A stretch of 64,000 nucleotides of DNA from Stutzerimonas stutzeri (GCF_024448715.1 NZ_JAMOHZ010000005.1:186001-250000), one strand, 5' to 3'; positions 1 to 9,100 are shown, counted from the first letter of the stretch. The notes: generated by a model from the letters alone, not told the origin. Translations and numbers: made by a program.

Positions 1-302
1 GTCGTTATCCAGAAAAGGCGAATTTCCAGGGCCTATTAGGCATGGCCTTCATTGCCCTTGAGCTAGCAGTGCCAGAGATTCCCGAGCAGCCTGGTGAACC
101 TGCAATTAGGTCGATGGAGCGTGGCCTGTTCACCGCTGCTCTCGGCGTCAACCGAGTACGAAATAAGCAGGGTGCTGGCCATGGGAGACCTTGGGTGCCC
201 ACGCTCTCATCGGAGGAGGCTAAAGCTGCGATCGAGATCGTAGGTACTATCTCGGCATACTTGCTCGGCAAGCTGGCGAAACGTGAGCGTCGACTGTCTT
301 AG
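1..302 (+). CDS. C-terminal part of an Abi_C-type abortive-infection protein (5' end outside window)
   Basis: The reading frame is already open at base 3 and ends at a TAG at 300-302, so this is the last ~99 residues of a longer protein. The segment NKQGAGHGRP followed by a helix ending in SAYLLGKL matches the C-terminal pattern of the Abi_C family (roughly LRNKYGxGHG followed by an alpha helix). Proteins of that family are associated with phage abortive infection, although the mechanism is poorly known. It is the first of several defence-like genes up to about 10 kb and is followed at once by an IS remnant on the other strand. The family call rests on one short motif. Confidence 0.55.
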   Translation, partial: RYPEKANFQGLLGMAFIALELAVPEIPEQPGEPAIRSMERGLFTAALGVNRVRNKQGAGHGRPWVPTLSSEEAKAAIEIVGTISAYLLGKLAKRERRLS

Positions 303-379
303 TTGCAAGCCGCCGGACTCCAATTGATCGAGGAAAAATCCGCTACATCCCCAAGCCCACCAAGGTGCGGGCTGAGCCA

Positions 380-555
380 CGAGGCATCACTGAAGCCATG
401 CCTCCGGCACAGCTCCTTCACCGGCACACCGGCCTCTGCCTGCTTGAGAAAGTCGAGAATCTGTTCTTCCGTAAAACGCTTTTTCACTGCCGTCTCCTGC
501 TCGGAAAACGGACTCTACTAAGTTCGGCGTGGTACTGAAATTGGGGAGCAGGTCA
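380..555 (-). mobile_element. Left-end remnant of an IS3-family (IS407/IS51-like) insertion sequence
   Basis: On the minus strand an ORF starts at 487 with MKKRFTEEQIL and continues to the CRRHGFSDAS segment, the N-terminal helix-turn-helix of OrfA of IS3-family elements. The similarity stops at about 380, and the frame then reads into unrelated residues, so orfA is cut after ~36 residues. Upstream of the ORF, bases 543-555 read on the minus strand as TGACCTGCTCCCC, which resembles the terminal inverted repeat of the IS407 group. Only one end survives and no OrfB is present, so the element cannot move. Confidence 0.75.
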
Positions 556-794
556 CCTTTCGCGAAGGGCCGTAACCGACGTGATGCGGACTACTGCTAA
601 CTTTTGACCGCAAAGATCTCAAGCATTTTCTAGGCGGAGAGAGTTTCGTCTTAATAGTCGAAGCGGTCTATCAGTGGTAGAACTCTGGAGTTTTCGAGTG
701 ACGGACTGAGCTGAGCCCCCTTCGCTATATAGCGATACGGTGACGCGCATCTTCTTCAGTGTTGCACTGAGCCAACCCACTACCGCTCAAACAA

Positions 795-3239
795 TTACAA
801 TGGAGTCTTCCGCCATTGTGATCCTGCGGTGATAGCCATCGGACGGCCGTCCCAGAAAGGCTCGAGCCCTTCGAAGTACACGTGCATTGCGCCCCCCCTG
901 ATCAATGGCTCGGAGGGCCCATCAGCCGAGACCACGCCAATCGATGCGAAGTGGCCCGTCGGGTAGCCATTATCTCGCAGCATGGCTTGAGTCAACATCG
1001 CGTCCTCGGGCCGCCGCCCGCCAAACTCACCGCGCGCGACGCGCACGACAACCCATTCAAGGCTGTCATCGCCCTCAAAGAACAGGCTAGGGTTTATACG
1101 AGGATTGTTGCAATAGTTGGCCACAGTTCGGCCAAGGGTTCGCTCGATGTGCTGCCTCACGCACGCGACCGCGAAATCGTAGAGTTCCCACTCAGTCATG
1201 TCCACTACGAGATCACTATCAAGGTCCGGCGGAGATACCGGCGTGTTATCCACTGCATGAACGAGGCCCCAACCGGAATTTACGGGTTTCCATTCTCCTT
1301 TTTCCATACGGGTCGGCAGCAGGCATGGGATGCCATTCCACTGTTCTGCATGATGGATCAAACCGGTGGTCGTCCCAGGACTCTCGACCTTGTCATCCCC
1401 ATCAATGACGCGAACCAGGAAGATCTGATTCTTAATCCTAAAACTGAGGTGCTCCATGATGGGCGGGGATAGTTCGGTTTTGATCCAGATGACATCCTTA
1501 CCCTTCGCGCAGGCTTGAATATGGCGTGCAGCGGCCTGCCAGCATGGCCAAAATTCTTCACTCGCAGGAATCGATGGAATTTCATACAGTTGAGTTTCGA
1601 AGGTTAAAGCAGCTTCATTCGAGCCTCTGCGGCGCTCCATGGCAATCAGCCGTACAATGGCTTTTTCGAGACGTACATTGTCGGGCCTTCCCTCCCTGTC
1701 ACCAAACTCTCGTACAGCGAGGCGATAGGCAAGTGATACCTCGTCCTCAGTGTATTCCTGGTCGGTAGGCGGATGATCCACCAGCATACAAAGCCGCTCG
1801 CGTAGCGCGTTGCCAATTTGTTGCTCGGTTCCTAGCGAAAGAAGCGAACGACGGCGCTTTGTCGCGACTTCTTGTACCAAACGTTCTGAGAACATCCCTA
1901 CGCGTGACCCAGACCGAGTACCCACGACCATACTGTAGGGGTCCTCGGCAGCGGCTAGATGACCTTCGAGATAGTGGTCAAGGAGAGTAACTCCCATCTC
2001 GTGCACAATCCGTGGCAGGAATTGCATGCCTTGCGCGCTTGCCAGTCCCAGCACCTGTTGAACCCCCTCCGGCGCAGCGCGCAGACGTCTCATCACCGTA
2101 GTAAAAATATCCGGGGTCGCTTCGATGATGTCTTTCAGACCCTCTGGAGTGAGTGGCTGCGAAGTATCACAGCCGATGAACCAATCCTCGCTCTCAGCCA
2201 TCAACGCTATCATCTGCTCGAGAAAGCGTGGATTGCCGCCTACTCGTTCGAGGATCTGCCGCTTTTGATATTTTGTGAGGCCGGGAAAGCATCCGTGAAG
2301 TGCCGGCTTAAGATCAGCAACCACGGCAAGATCGATTTCGTGTACGACCAAGCCGATATCGAAACACGCCACACGTGCGATGATTTGCGGCAGTGAGCTT
2401 TGTGACACTTTGGTGGGCGCCCCACCCCATTCAGAAAACTCCCGGCGCCAATGCGTTGCCAGAATTAATACTGGCCACTTCTGCGTAGTAGCCAGCTTGA
2501 GTAAACGCTCCAAAAAACTCGGTAGTGCTGGATCCAGGGCACAGAATTGAGCATCGTCGACAAACAGTACACCAGGGGTTTTGGCGAAGCTACGCAGCGC
2601 TGGATTAAAGACTTTCTCAAGATCAGCGAGAAGTGCATCGCTTCGGGACTGAGCGTGCTTGATAGCCGCCGTGCGGACATGCATCTCGCCTTTTTGATCT
2701 AGACCACTTTTTACGATCTTTATACTTTCGCCAACGGCCTTCCCAACGGACAGTAGCGTATCGACCTGCAGCACGCTCGCGGTCGCATCGATGCCAACGG
2801 AAAGCCAAGCCTTGCCGATTGAAATGGCCCGACTTTGCATCATCGCACGCATGGAGAGCGTCAAAAGATGCGGGGCGACAAGCCTGTCGTAACTAGCGAT
2901 GGCATCCCCAGCAATACTGTTTTCAGCCTCGCGGTTCGCACAGCGCATCCCCCACCATAGGTAAGGAATGGGTAAGGCAAAGTTGCATAGTTCGGGGGCT
3001 GGGTTAACGTCCAGGTTTTTGCCCGCAGTATTCAAATCGTCAGGCCAGTAGCCGTCATCCTCGTGAAGTGAAAGCCAGCGATAAAGCTCCAGGGCAAGAC
3101 GAGTCTTGCCCAGCCCCCGTTCGCCCTTGATCACAACCAAGGAGGGCTCCGGGGAGGTTAGGTCTTTCGCTCTGTACCAGCAGTCAATGAGCTGATGAAG
3201 CTCCAATTCACGATCACAAAATTGAAGATCTGAAGCCAT
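795..3239 (-). CDS. Large STAND-like P-loop ATPase of unknown function, possible defence protein (814 aa)
   Basis: A Walker A motif, GERGLGKT, lies at residues 39-46 and a Walker B, LFVDDAQF, at about 225-232, giving an N-terminal AAA/STAND-type ATPase module of the kind that begins regulatory or defence sensor proteins. The stretch GNPRFLEQM near residue 335 resembles the sensor-2/GxP region of STAND NTPases. The middle is helical. The last ~200 residues form a different region rich in beta-type hydrophobic patterns (LVVDMTEWELYDF, ASIGVVSADGPSEP) that I do not recognise. The ATG at 3239 follows AAAAGGGAATTTC on the coding strand. Its setting beside an Abi_C-type gene, an IS remnant and another large nuclease-like protein suggests defence, but no effector domain is recognised. 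Confidence 0.6.
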   Translation of the reverse strand: MASDLQFCDRELELHQLIDCWYRAKDLTSPEPSLVVIKGERGLGKTRLALELYRWLSLHEDDGYWPDDLNTAGKNLDVNPAPELCNFALPIPYLWWGMRCANREAENSIAGDAIASYDRLVAPHLLTLSMRAMMQSRAISIGKAWLSVGIDATASVLQVDTLLSVGKAVGESIKIVKSGLDQKGEMHVRTAAIKHAQSRSDALLADLEKVFNPALRSFAKTPGVLFVDDAQFCALDPALPSFLERLLKLATTQKWPVLILATHWRREFSEWGGAPTKVSQSSLPQIIARVACFDIGLVVHEIDLAVVADLKPALHGCFPGLTKYQKRQILERVGGNPRFLEQMIALMAESEDWFIGCDTSQPLTPEGLKDIIEATPDIFTTVMRRLRAAPEGVQQVLGLASAQGMQFLPRIVHEMGVTLLDHYLEGHLAAAEDPYSMVVGTRSGSRVGMFSERLVQEVATKRRRSLLSLGTEQQIGNALRERLCMLVDHPPTDQEYTEDEVSLAYRLAVREFGDREGRPDNVRLEKAIVRLIAMERRRGSNEAALTFETQLYEIPSIPASEEFWPCWQAAARHIQACAKGKDVIWIKTELSPPIMEHLSFRIKNQIFLVRVIDGDDKVESPGTTTGLIHHAEQWNGIPCLLPTRMEKGEWKPVNSGWGLVHAVDNTPVSPPDLDSDLVVDMTEWELYDFAVACVRQHIERTLGRTVANYCNNPRINPSLFFEGDDSLEWVVVRVARGEFGGRRPEDAMLTQAMLRDNGYPTGHFASIGVVSADGPSEPLIRGGAMHVYFEGLEPFWDGRPMAITAGSQWRKTPL

Positions 3240-3836
3240 GAAATTCCCTTTTGTAATCCATTACGCGGCTGAAAAACATCCGAGGAGTAGCTACTGATAG
3301 GAGCCTAGTTTTGATTCAGCCATTGCATCTTAGACCGGACCTGATGACATCTGCGTAAAGCTGGCCATAACCCATCAGTCTGTAATGCCTATGATAGAGC
3401 CTCAGCTAATGGCACGTCCTGAGTTTCCCTTTAGCGTGCAACCTCGGTTTTGCAGTGCACCTTGTCGTGACTGCAGAATTTGCCCGAGAGGCAGGTTAAC
3501 GTCTTGAGCAAATGAACCATTGTCCATGTTGCGCACAGGGGCGGGCATTCTAGCCAGCAAACGGCAGTTCACGGCGACAGGCAGCTTCGGATCGAAAGTC
3601 GTCATGCATGACTGACCGCTTGTGCTGAGCAGCGCCGTGAAGCAGTTTTGGCTTGAACGACTTGTTGGGTGGTAATAACGGGAGCACCGCCCTGCAAGTT
3701 CGCCGCGACCATCAGTGCCTGCGGCTTGCTACCTACGGCGCCAAAGCCTCGGGGCAACGCACAGCCCGGAGGCTACCCGGTCAAACTCGGATTGCGTGAA
3801 AGGGATAAAGGTACACGAATGGTGTTCAAATACCAC
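3240..3836. other. Intergenic stretch without a convincing gene
   Basis: A 67-codon minus-strand frame (3402-3605) exists but has no ribosome binding site, no recognisable motif and an odd composition, so it is not called. No repeat longer than a few bases was noticed. The right end carries the promoter/operator of the XRE regulator gene. Confidence 0.4.
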
Positions 3837-3869
3837 TTGCAGAATACCTTTTGTAGGTACACTGTGTAC
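3837..3869 (+). promoter_or_regulatory. Promoter with overlapping palindromic operator of the XRE gene
   Basis: A TTGCAG box at 3837-3842 and a TACACT box at 3858-3863 are 15 bp apart, a short-spaced sigma70-like promoter. Overlapping the -10 box is a perfect palindrome, GTACAC-T-GTGTAC, at 3857-3869. A second nested dyad, TACC-N7-GGTA, covers 3845-3859. Placement over the -10 element 25 bp before the XRE start is what autorepression by that regulator would need. The regulatory role is inferred. Confidence 0.5.
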
Positions 3870-3894
3870 TCCTCCCCAACGCAAGGATTCGCAC

Positions 3895-4218
3895 ATGCTA
3901 CCCAATCCCAAAAGTTCGAATTTCCGCTCCGCTCTACGCAGCGCACGTAAAGACGCCGGCCTGACTCTCTCAGATCTTGCAGAGCGCGCTGGCATCTCCA
4001 AGGTCATGCCGGGGCGTTACGAGCGCGGCGAGGCTCAGCCAACAATGGGAACGTGGCAGGAGCTGAACAAAGCTCTGTTTGAAGTAGATGACGAAGAAGT
4101 TGAAGCCGAAGCCAAGAAGCAAGAGATTGGTGAAACCCTTGCCGACTCTACTCTGGAGCAGATACTCGAAGAGCTAAAGAGCCGCGGCTTCGGCACTGTT
4201 ACCCTGTCGTATAGTTGA
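3895..4218 (+). CDS. XRE-family helix-turn-helix regulator (107 aa)
   Basis: The protein starts MLPNPKSSNF. Residues ~10-50 form a Cro/C1-type HTH (ALRSARKDAGLTLSDLAERAG, then ISKVMPGRYERGEAQP). The tail is acidic and helical. The frame is open far upstream, but the ATG at 3895 is preferred because it follows AAGGA at a suitable distance and begins just before the HTH. The recognition-helix pattern SxxxxxxYERG is normal for the family. A palindromic operator overlaps its promoter, so it probably represses itself. A tiny CxxC protein follows after 17 bp and a 1260-residue nuclease-like protein lies downstream, so it may also control them. Confidence 0.85.
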   Translation: MLPNPKSSNFRSALRSARKDAGLTLSDLAERAGISKVMPGRYERGEAQPTMGTWQELNKALFEVDDEEVEAEAKKQEIGETLADSTLEQILEELKSRGFGTVTLSYS

Positions 4219-4235
4219 GCGGGGGCATTGAAATT

Positions 4236-4385
4236 ATGAGCAGCCGAGATTTCAGTCTGAACGAAGAAAAAGACTCAGACGAGGGTGAGGGTGAGGGAGG
4301 TTGCGATATGTGCACGAACCCTCGGGCTGTAGGAGTGATTGGCGGTCAAAATGTCTGTGAGGATTGCTTAGACGACCACTCCTAA
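4236..4385 (+). CDS. 49-residue acidic CxxC...CxxC mini-protein
   Basis: ATG at 4236 opens a frame ending with TAA at 4383-4385. The product begins MSSRDFSLNEEKDSDEGEGE and then has two cysteine pairs, CDMC and CEDC, about 16 residues apart, separated by NPRAVGVIGGQNV. That is a zinc-ribbon-like knuckle arrangement after a highly acidic leader. It starts 17 bp after the XRE stop and is followed by a terminator, so the two genes form a short operon. No function is known to me; a small zinc-binding partner or antitoxin-like modulator is possible. It is below usual gene-caller length limits. Confidence 0.6.
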   Translation: MSSRDFSLNEEKDSDEGEGEGGCDMCTNPRAVGVIGGQNVCEDCLDDHS

Positions 4386-4403
4386 GCTGCGCGCAATACC
4401 AAG

Positions 4404-4428
4404 AGCCTTGCCAAGTGCAGGGCTTTTT
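4404..4428 (+). terminator. Rho-independent terminator after the XRE/mini-protein operon
   Basis: AGCCTTG and CAGGGCT can pair as a 7-bp stem (one G-U pair) around a 7-base loop, followed by TTTTT. It lies just past the mini-protein stop. Confidence 0.6.
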
Positions 4429-4732
4429 CAATTAAGGCGCAGCCCTGTCAGCCTATGAGGAAATGGTTCCGGCTAGGAACGGCCGAGACTCTAACCATGA
4501 TTATGCTGTTCCACGGGGCCGATCAGCGGTGAAAGTCTATAACGTGTGCCTCATGATCAGAGTTCTATCCGCATCGTAACTACCCCTCTCGGCTCACCGT
4601 GACCGACGGTCGCATCTCCTGGCGACGCTGTGATCTTTACAGTGCTTTTATTCCATAAATAGGCCATCAATTAGGCTTTCCCCAATCATGAATCGGTTGG
4701 GATGACGGAGCCCAATTTTGCTGAGGTGAAGT
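4429..4732. other. Intergenic, no gene seen
   Basis: No supported ORF or RNA gene. It presumably holds the promoter of the 1260-residue gene; the AT-rich part around 4635-4690 is the likeliest place. The ribosome binding site of the next gene is GAGGTGAAGT just before its ATG. Confidence 0.35.
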
Positions 4733-7700
4733 ATGCGAGTTACAGCCTCCCATATCGTCAACTGGGCAAGTACTCAAGTCAAGGAAGCGCAAAATGATCT
4801 GCCGCGCTGGGTGAGGCGGCTTTGCTTCGTGCCCGAAACGACCCGCAAACTTTCATTCCCTGCGGGTGACTCCACCTATGTACCAGGCTGGGACGGTGTT
4901 CTTTTCAGTGAGAGGGGTAATGCTTGGGTGCCGTCAGGAGCATCTCGCTGGGAAATCGGATGCGATCAAAATGTGATTGGCAAAGCTAACGGCGACTACC
5001 AAAAACGGACAGAGCAAATAAGCGAGGCAGAACGTTCAGCATGCACCTTTGTCTTTGTCACGCCTCGGCGCTGGGCAAAAAAACTCGACTGGGTAGCGGA
5101 ACAGTGCAGCAAACGCGAATGGGCGGGTGTCCGGGCCTATGATGCAGACGACCTTGAGCAGTGGCTCGAGCAAAACCCGGCAGTGGCTTTGCAGTTTGCC
5201 GAAGAGCTGGGTTTAAGTGGCTGGGGCGTCGTAAGCCTTTCCCGTTACTGGGATTCGTGGGCGCGGCAATGCAGACCTCCTATCACTCCCGAAGCCCTAT
5301 TCATGGATCGCACTCAAGAGTTTGACGCTCTGGGTGAAAAAATTCAAACGACAAACACCTCGTCGGACTCGCATCATCTACTGGTGATACGTGCTGACAG
5401 CGTGGAAGAAGCCGTAGCCTTTGCGGTGGCGGTGGTAATGGCCTCCCGTGAGCTGCAAGACCATGCCATGGTCGTAACCGAACCTCAGGGATGGCGTTAT
5501 GTGGAAGCGAATCCGCAACTGCGCATTGCCATCGCAGCAAGGACTGAGACAGCTCTTAATCCGATATTGCGCGAAAATTTACGGGTGATCGTGCCCCACG
5601 CCACGGGCGATTTGGTCGGCAAACCGGAGGGTGATGAACTGGTCTTGGAGCGACCGAACATCTACGAGTTTGAGAAAGCCCTCGTCGCTACCGGCATGGA
5701 GGAATCCGATGCCAAACGTTGTGCCCTAAGCACCGGGCGCTCCTGGACCGTACTCCGCAGGCAGAGAGCCATAAACCCGGCAATCCGGCAGCCCGCTTGG
5801 CTGGTTACGCCACAGGCGGGCAGCCTTCCCCTGCTTTGCCTGCTTGGAGCTTGGCATGCAGACACTGCTGCAGATCGACAAGTGGTCGAACGGCTGGCTG
5901 CTCGTCCCTATGAAGAAATCGAGTGCGACTTACGCCAACTCGCCAGACTTGATGATGCCCCGCTGCTGAATATTGGCGCGGTATGGAAAGCAAAATCACC
6001 GCTGGAGTTGCTTGACCAATGTGGAGACCGAATCACCAGCGGCCAACTGGATCGTTTTTTTGCCATTGCGCGGGAAATGCTCTCAACACCTGATCCTCAA
6101 CTGGAATTACCAGAAGAAGAGCGGTGGATGGCACAAGTCCACGGCAAGGTTCATCCCCACTCGGGACTGCTGTTCGATTCGGTTTGCGACTCACTCATGA
6201 AACTGGCTGTGCGCGGATCAGAACAAGTGGGACTCCAAGCACTACACATAGAAGAGCGCGTATCAGGGTTGATTCATGAGTTGCTCGATAAGGCCGATGA
6301 CCAACGCTGGCTATCACTGGCCTCGTATCTGCCGACCCTGGCAGAAGCCGCCCCAGATGCGTTTCTCCGTGCCGTACAGAGCAGTTTACGGATGCCGGAT
6401 GAACCAGTGACAAGACTTATTACCGAAACCATTGATTCTGGGTTTGGCGGACGCTGCTGGCACTCCGGCTTGCTTTGGGCATTGGAAACCCTCGGCTGGG
6501 CTCCGCGACGCTTGGCCCCAGTGGCCCTCATCCTAGCCCAGTTGAGCCATGTCCCAATGAAAGGAAACTGGGGCAATAAGCCTAGCGGGAGCTTGTTCGG
6601 TCTTTTTCGCTCTTGGCTGCCACAGACCGCAGCTAGCTTGCCGGAGCGTATCAAAGTGCTCAATTTACTGATTGAAAGGGATGCTGAAGCCGCTTTTCGT
6701 ATTTTGAGAAAGATTGCTGCAGGCGGCCAACGGACGGCCTTCCCTGCCCATCGACCAAAGTGGCGCGAAGACGATGCCGGGGCCGGCCGTGGCGTTACTT
6801 ACGATGAAATGCATGAAATGCTGGATTTCGCTAAGGGAAAGCTACTTCAACTGAGTGAAGGCAACGCTCCTCGAATCGTCTCTTTGCTGCAAAAAACCAC
6901 ACTTAGAGATAGAGAGGAGCTACCCAGTGTGCTGGTGCTGATTGAGCCCTTCACCCTGCCAACAGCGAAAGATGAAGATCGGGAAATTATTCGGGTTGCG
7001 CTACGACAGATTATTCATTGGCATCGTAACTACGACGACGCACCAGCTAACGAACTGAATGAATGGTTGTCGCCCGCAGAGGCATGCTACGAGCTGCTTG
7101 CCCCACAGAGCTTGGTCGCTCGCCATTGCTGGCTTTTTGACAGCCATTGGCTGGAGTTACCTAGCCGAGATCGTGATGACGACTCTTGGGAGCGCGGTAA
7201 TGCCATCACTCAGAGAAGAATCTCGGCATTAACCGAGATTTATCAGGCTCAAGGCATGGTCGGCATTGAGAGCCTAATCGAGGTGTGCGCTGAGCCCAGC
7301 ACTGTCGGGGCCACATTGGCCCGGGTTGTCTGGGACGATATTTTCTGGCCAGAGTGGATTACAACGAAGGGCGAGGATTTCTCTACTGGTATGCCCATGA
7401 GTCTGTGTATCGCAGGCTTTCTTCAGACACTTCCTGCACCGGCTTCGCGTGAGCTTCTTCAAGCGGTAATTGGACTAAGTAAACAGGACGGATGGCGGCC
7501 TGAAAAACTGGCCCGGGTCTTGATTTTGGCGACACCAAATCAGGAGACCTGGCAGATGATGGAGGCATGTGGACCGGAAGTTTCTGCAGCCTATTGGCAA
7601 GGCGTGCGACTTTATCACCAAGGTAGCGATACGGATCTGGAGCTTGTATTGGAGCGTCTCTTGGTGGCTAAACGACCCCTGAGCGCGCTTCAATACTGCC

Positions 7701-8515
7701 AGTACTCCCTCGAACAAACCGACCCTACCCAGCTTTTTTCAGCTCTTCAGCAGCTACTACATGGAGAGGTGGAGGACGGCTTAAAACTGGAGTCTTGGCA
7801 TCTAGAAAAAATGTTAGGACGGCTGGAGGAGTCTGGTGAAATTGACAAGATGGCGCTAATACATCTTGAGTTTGGGCTGTTTCCGTTTCTTCAATACGGG
7901 CGCGAAGTCAAGGCCAATGCCTTGTACGAAGGAGTCATGTCGGAGCCAGAACTCTTCAAGGAGTTAATTTGTTTACTGTACAAACCAGAGCATGGAGACA
8001 GAGAAGAGCCGACTGAAGCATCTAAGGCGGCTGCAAAGCGTGCATGGAGTATTCTGCACTCTTGCAAGCGCCTACCAGGAACTCAGCCAGATGGAAGTAT
8101 TAACGGGGATATTTTTTCCAAGTTCATCAAAGAAACACGTGATTTGTGCAGCCATGCTGATCGACCAACCATGTGCGATCAAACTCTGGGGCAGATCCTT
8201 GCTCATGCCCCCGCAGATGAAGATGGTACTTGGCCTTTTACTCCGGTAAGAGAGCTACTCGATAGTCCTGAACTAGAGGAAATGAGGAGCGGATTCTGCA
8301 TTGGCACATCGAATAAGCGGGGAGTCACCAGCCGGTCACCCTGGGATGGGGGGGATCAGGAACGGTCGTTAGCAGCGTACTTCCGTGATCAGGCGAGGCG
8401 AGTTCAATACTCTCATCCTGTGGTAGCAACAATGCTGGAGGGAATTGCTAAAAGCTACGAACGCTATGGGAAACGTGAAGATATAGAAGCCAATCTCAGA
8501 AAAGAGAGCTTCTAG
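4733..8515 (+). CDS. Giant protein with nuclease-like N-terminus and degenerate P-loop region, probable defence gene (1260 aa)
   Basis: Residues ~45-160 resemble a PD-(D/E)XK-type domain seen at the front of large defence proteins. GWDG (D54) is followed by VPSGASRWEIG (E74), then K84 in a KANGDYQKR context, and the domain ends with YDADDLEQWLE. Around residues 220-245 (LLVIRADSVEEAVAFAVAVV) the strand-loop-helix layout of a P-loop NTPase seems kept, but the GxxxxGK(S/T) residues are absent, so ATP binding there is doubtful. The remaining ~900 residues are helical, perhaps HEAT-like repeats. The start has a good site, GAGGTGAAGT. The 1011-residue protein at 22518 has the same general plan with an intact P-loop. 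I infer a phage-sensing nuclease; the name of the system is unknown to me. Confidence 0.6.
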   Translation: MRVTASHIVNWASTQVKEAQNDLPRWVRRLCFVPETTRKLSFPAGDSTYVPGWDGVLFSERGNAWVPSGASRWEIGCDQNVIGKANGDYQKRTEQISEAERSACTFVFVTPRRWAKKLDWVAEQCSKREWAGVRAYDADDLEQWLEQNPAVALQFAEELGLSGWGVVSLSRYWDSWARQCRPPITPEALFMDRTQEFDALGEKIQTTNTSSDSHHLLVIRADSVEEAVAFAVAVVMASRELQDHAMVVTEPQGWRYVEANPQLRIAIAARTETALNPILRENLRVIVPHATGDLVGKPEGDELVLERPNIYEFEKALVATGMEESDAKRCALSTGRSWTVLRRQRAINPAIRQPAWLVTPQAGSLPLLCLLGAWHADTAADRQVVERLAARPYEEIECDLRQLARLDDAPLLNIGAVWKAKSPLELLDQCGDRITSGQLDRFFAIAREMLSTPDPQLELPEEERWMAQVHGKVHPHSGLLFDSVCDSLMKLAVRGSEQVGLQALHIEERVSGLIHELLDKADDQRWLSLASYLPTLAEAAPDAFLRAVQSSLRMPDEPVTRLITETIDSGFGGRCWHSGLLWALETLGWAPRRLAPVALILAQLSHVPMKGNWGNKPSGSLFGLFRSWLPQTAASLPERIKVLNLLIERDAEAAFRILRKIAAGGQRTAFPAHRPKWREDDAGAGRGVTYDEMHEMLDFAKGKLLQLSEGNAPRIVSLLQKTTLRDREELPSVLVLIEPFTLPTAKDEDREIIRVALRQIIHWHRNYDDAPANELNEWLSPAEACYELLAPQSLVARHCWLFDSHWLELPSRDRDDDSWERGNAITQRRISALTEIYQAQGMVGIESLIEVCAEPSTVGATLARVVWDDIFWPEWITTKGEDFSTGMPMSLCIAGFLQTLPAPASRELLQAVIGLSKQDGWRPEKLARVLILATPNQETWQMMEACGPEVSAAYWQGVRLYHQGSDTDLELVLERLLVAKRPLSALQYCQYSLEQTDPTQLFSALQQLLHGEVEDGLKLESWHLEKMLGRLEESGEIDKMALIHLEFGLFPFLQYGREVKANALYEGVMSEPELFKELICLLYKPEHGDREEPTEASKAAAKRAWSILHSCKRLPGTQPDGSINGDIFSKFIKETRDLCSHADRPTMCDQTLGQILAHAPADEDGTWPFTPVRELLDSPELEEMRSGFCIGTSNKRGVTSRSPWDGGDQERSLAAYFRDQARRVQYSHPVVATMLEGIAKSYERYGKREDIEANLRKESF

Positions 8516-8595
8516 CAACCCTGTGAATCGTCCCAGCTTTCGCAGCCCCCAAGCATAGAGGCCAAGACTCGTGAACGTCCGCTTTTGGCCTAGAG

Positions 8596-8743
8596 TGTGT
8601 AAAAACGCTTCGTCAAAATTGAAATGTGCGCGTCTACGTGAAATCTGAAATTATCGGCACGTTAGCAGCTGCGGATTTCGCCTAGATGCGCGGTTTTCCG
8701 TTCGGTTTTGAGTACCTGTCGCACTCGAAAACGTTTTTACACA
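8596..8743. mobile_element. 148-bp MITE-like element with perfect 12-bp inverted ends
   Basis: TGTGTAAAAACG at 8596-8607 is repeated as its exact reverse complement at 8732-8743. The interior has no ORF. The size, perfect terminal repeats and lack of coding content fit a non-autonomous miniature element or the fused ends of an internally deleted IS. No clear target-site duplication was found. It sits 80 bp after the 1260-residue gene. Confidence 0.55.
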
Positions 8744-8764
8744 GCCTCGGCCGGATGCCGCCGC

Positions 8765-9100
8765 TCAACTTGTTACCTCCCGGTCTCTAATCCACAGCGC
8801 TCCGAAAACTCGCCCGATAGTAAGTAGCTTCAGATACACATGCTGGGCTAGGTCCCTTGACAGGGTGGTGCTTGAGCTCGACTGAGGATTTGCTCCAGCC
8901 GTTGAGTAATCAGCGGAGTGTTTGGTTGTGCTCGGACTTGTTGTATGGCGCTCCGGCGGATTCGGCGGCCTCGGCGCGCAACATGTCGAAGTAGTCGTTG
9001 ACCGTGGCTGTGACCTCGGTCTTGGACTAATCTTCACCGATGCGAATGATGCTGAACCCCCGCTTGGTCAGCGCGAGTACCACCGTGGCTTCGCCCCCCC
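8765..9100 (-). pseudogene. Decayed conserved hypothetical gene (stop plus poly-C slip)
   Basis: On the minus strand a frame reads VVLALTKRGFSIIRIGED, then a TAG, then TEVTATVNDYFDMLRAEAAE and GAPYNKSEHNQTLR in the same frame. The latter stretch resembles a conserved segment found near the start of some restriction-associated proteins (NKxxHNxxL pattern, possibly DUF3883-type; low certainty). The frame is interrupted by the stop at about 9028-9030, and a run of ten C at 9096-9105 breaks continuity upstream. It is a remnant in the defence island. Confidence 0.45.

Noticed and set aside
3402..3605. 67-codon minus-strand ORF
   Set aside because: No ribosome site, no motif and no neighbour logic; its composition looks random.
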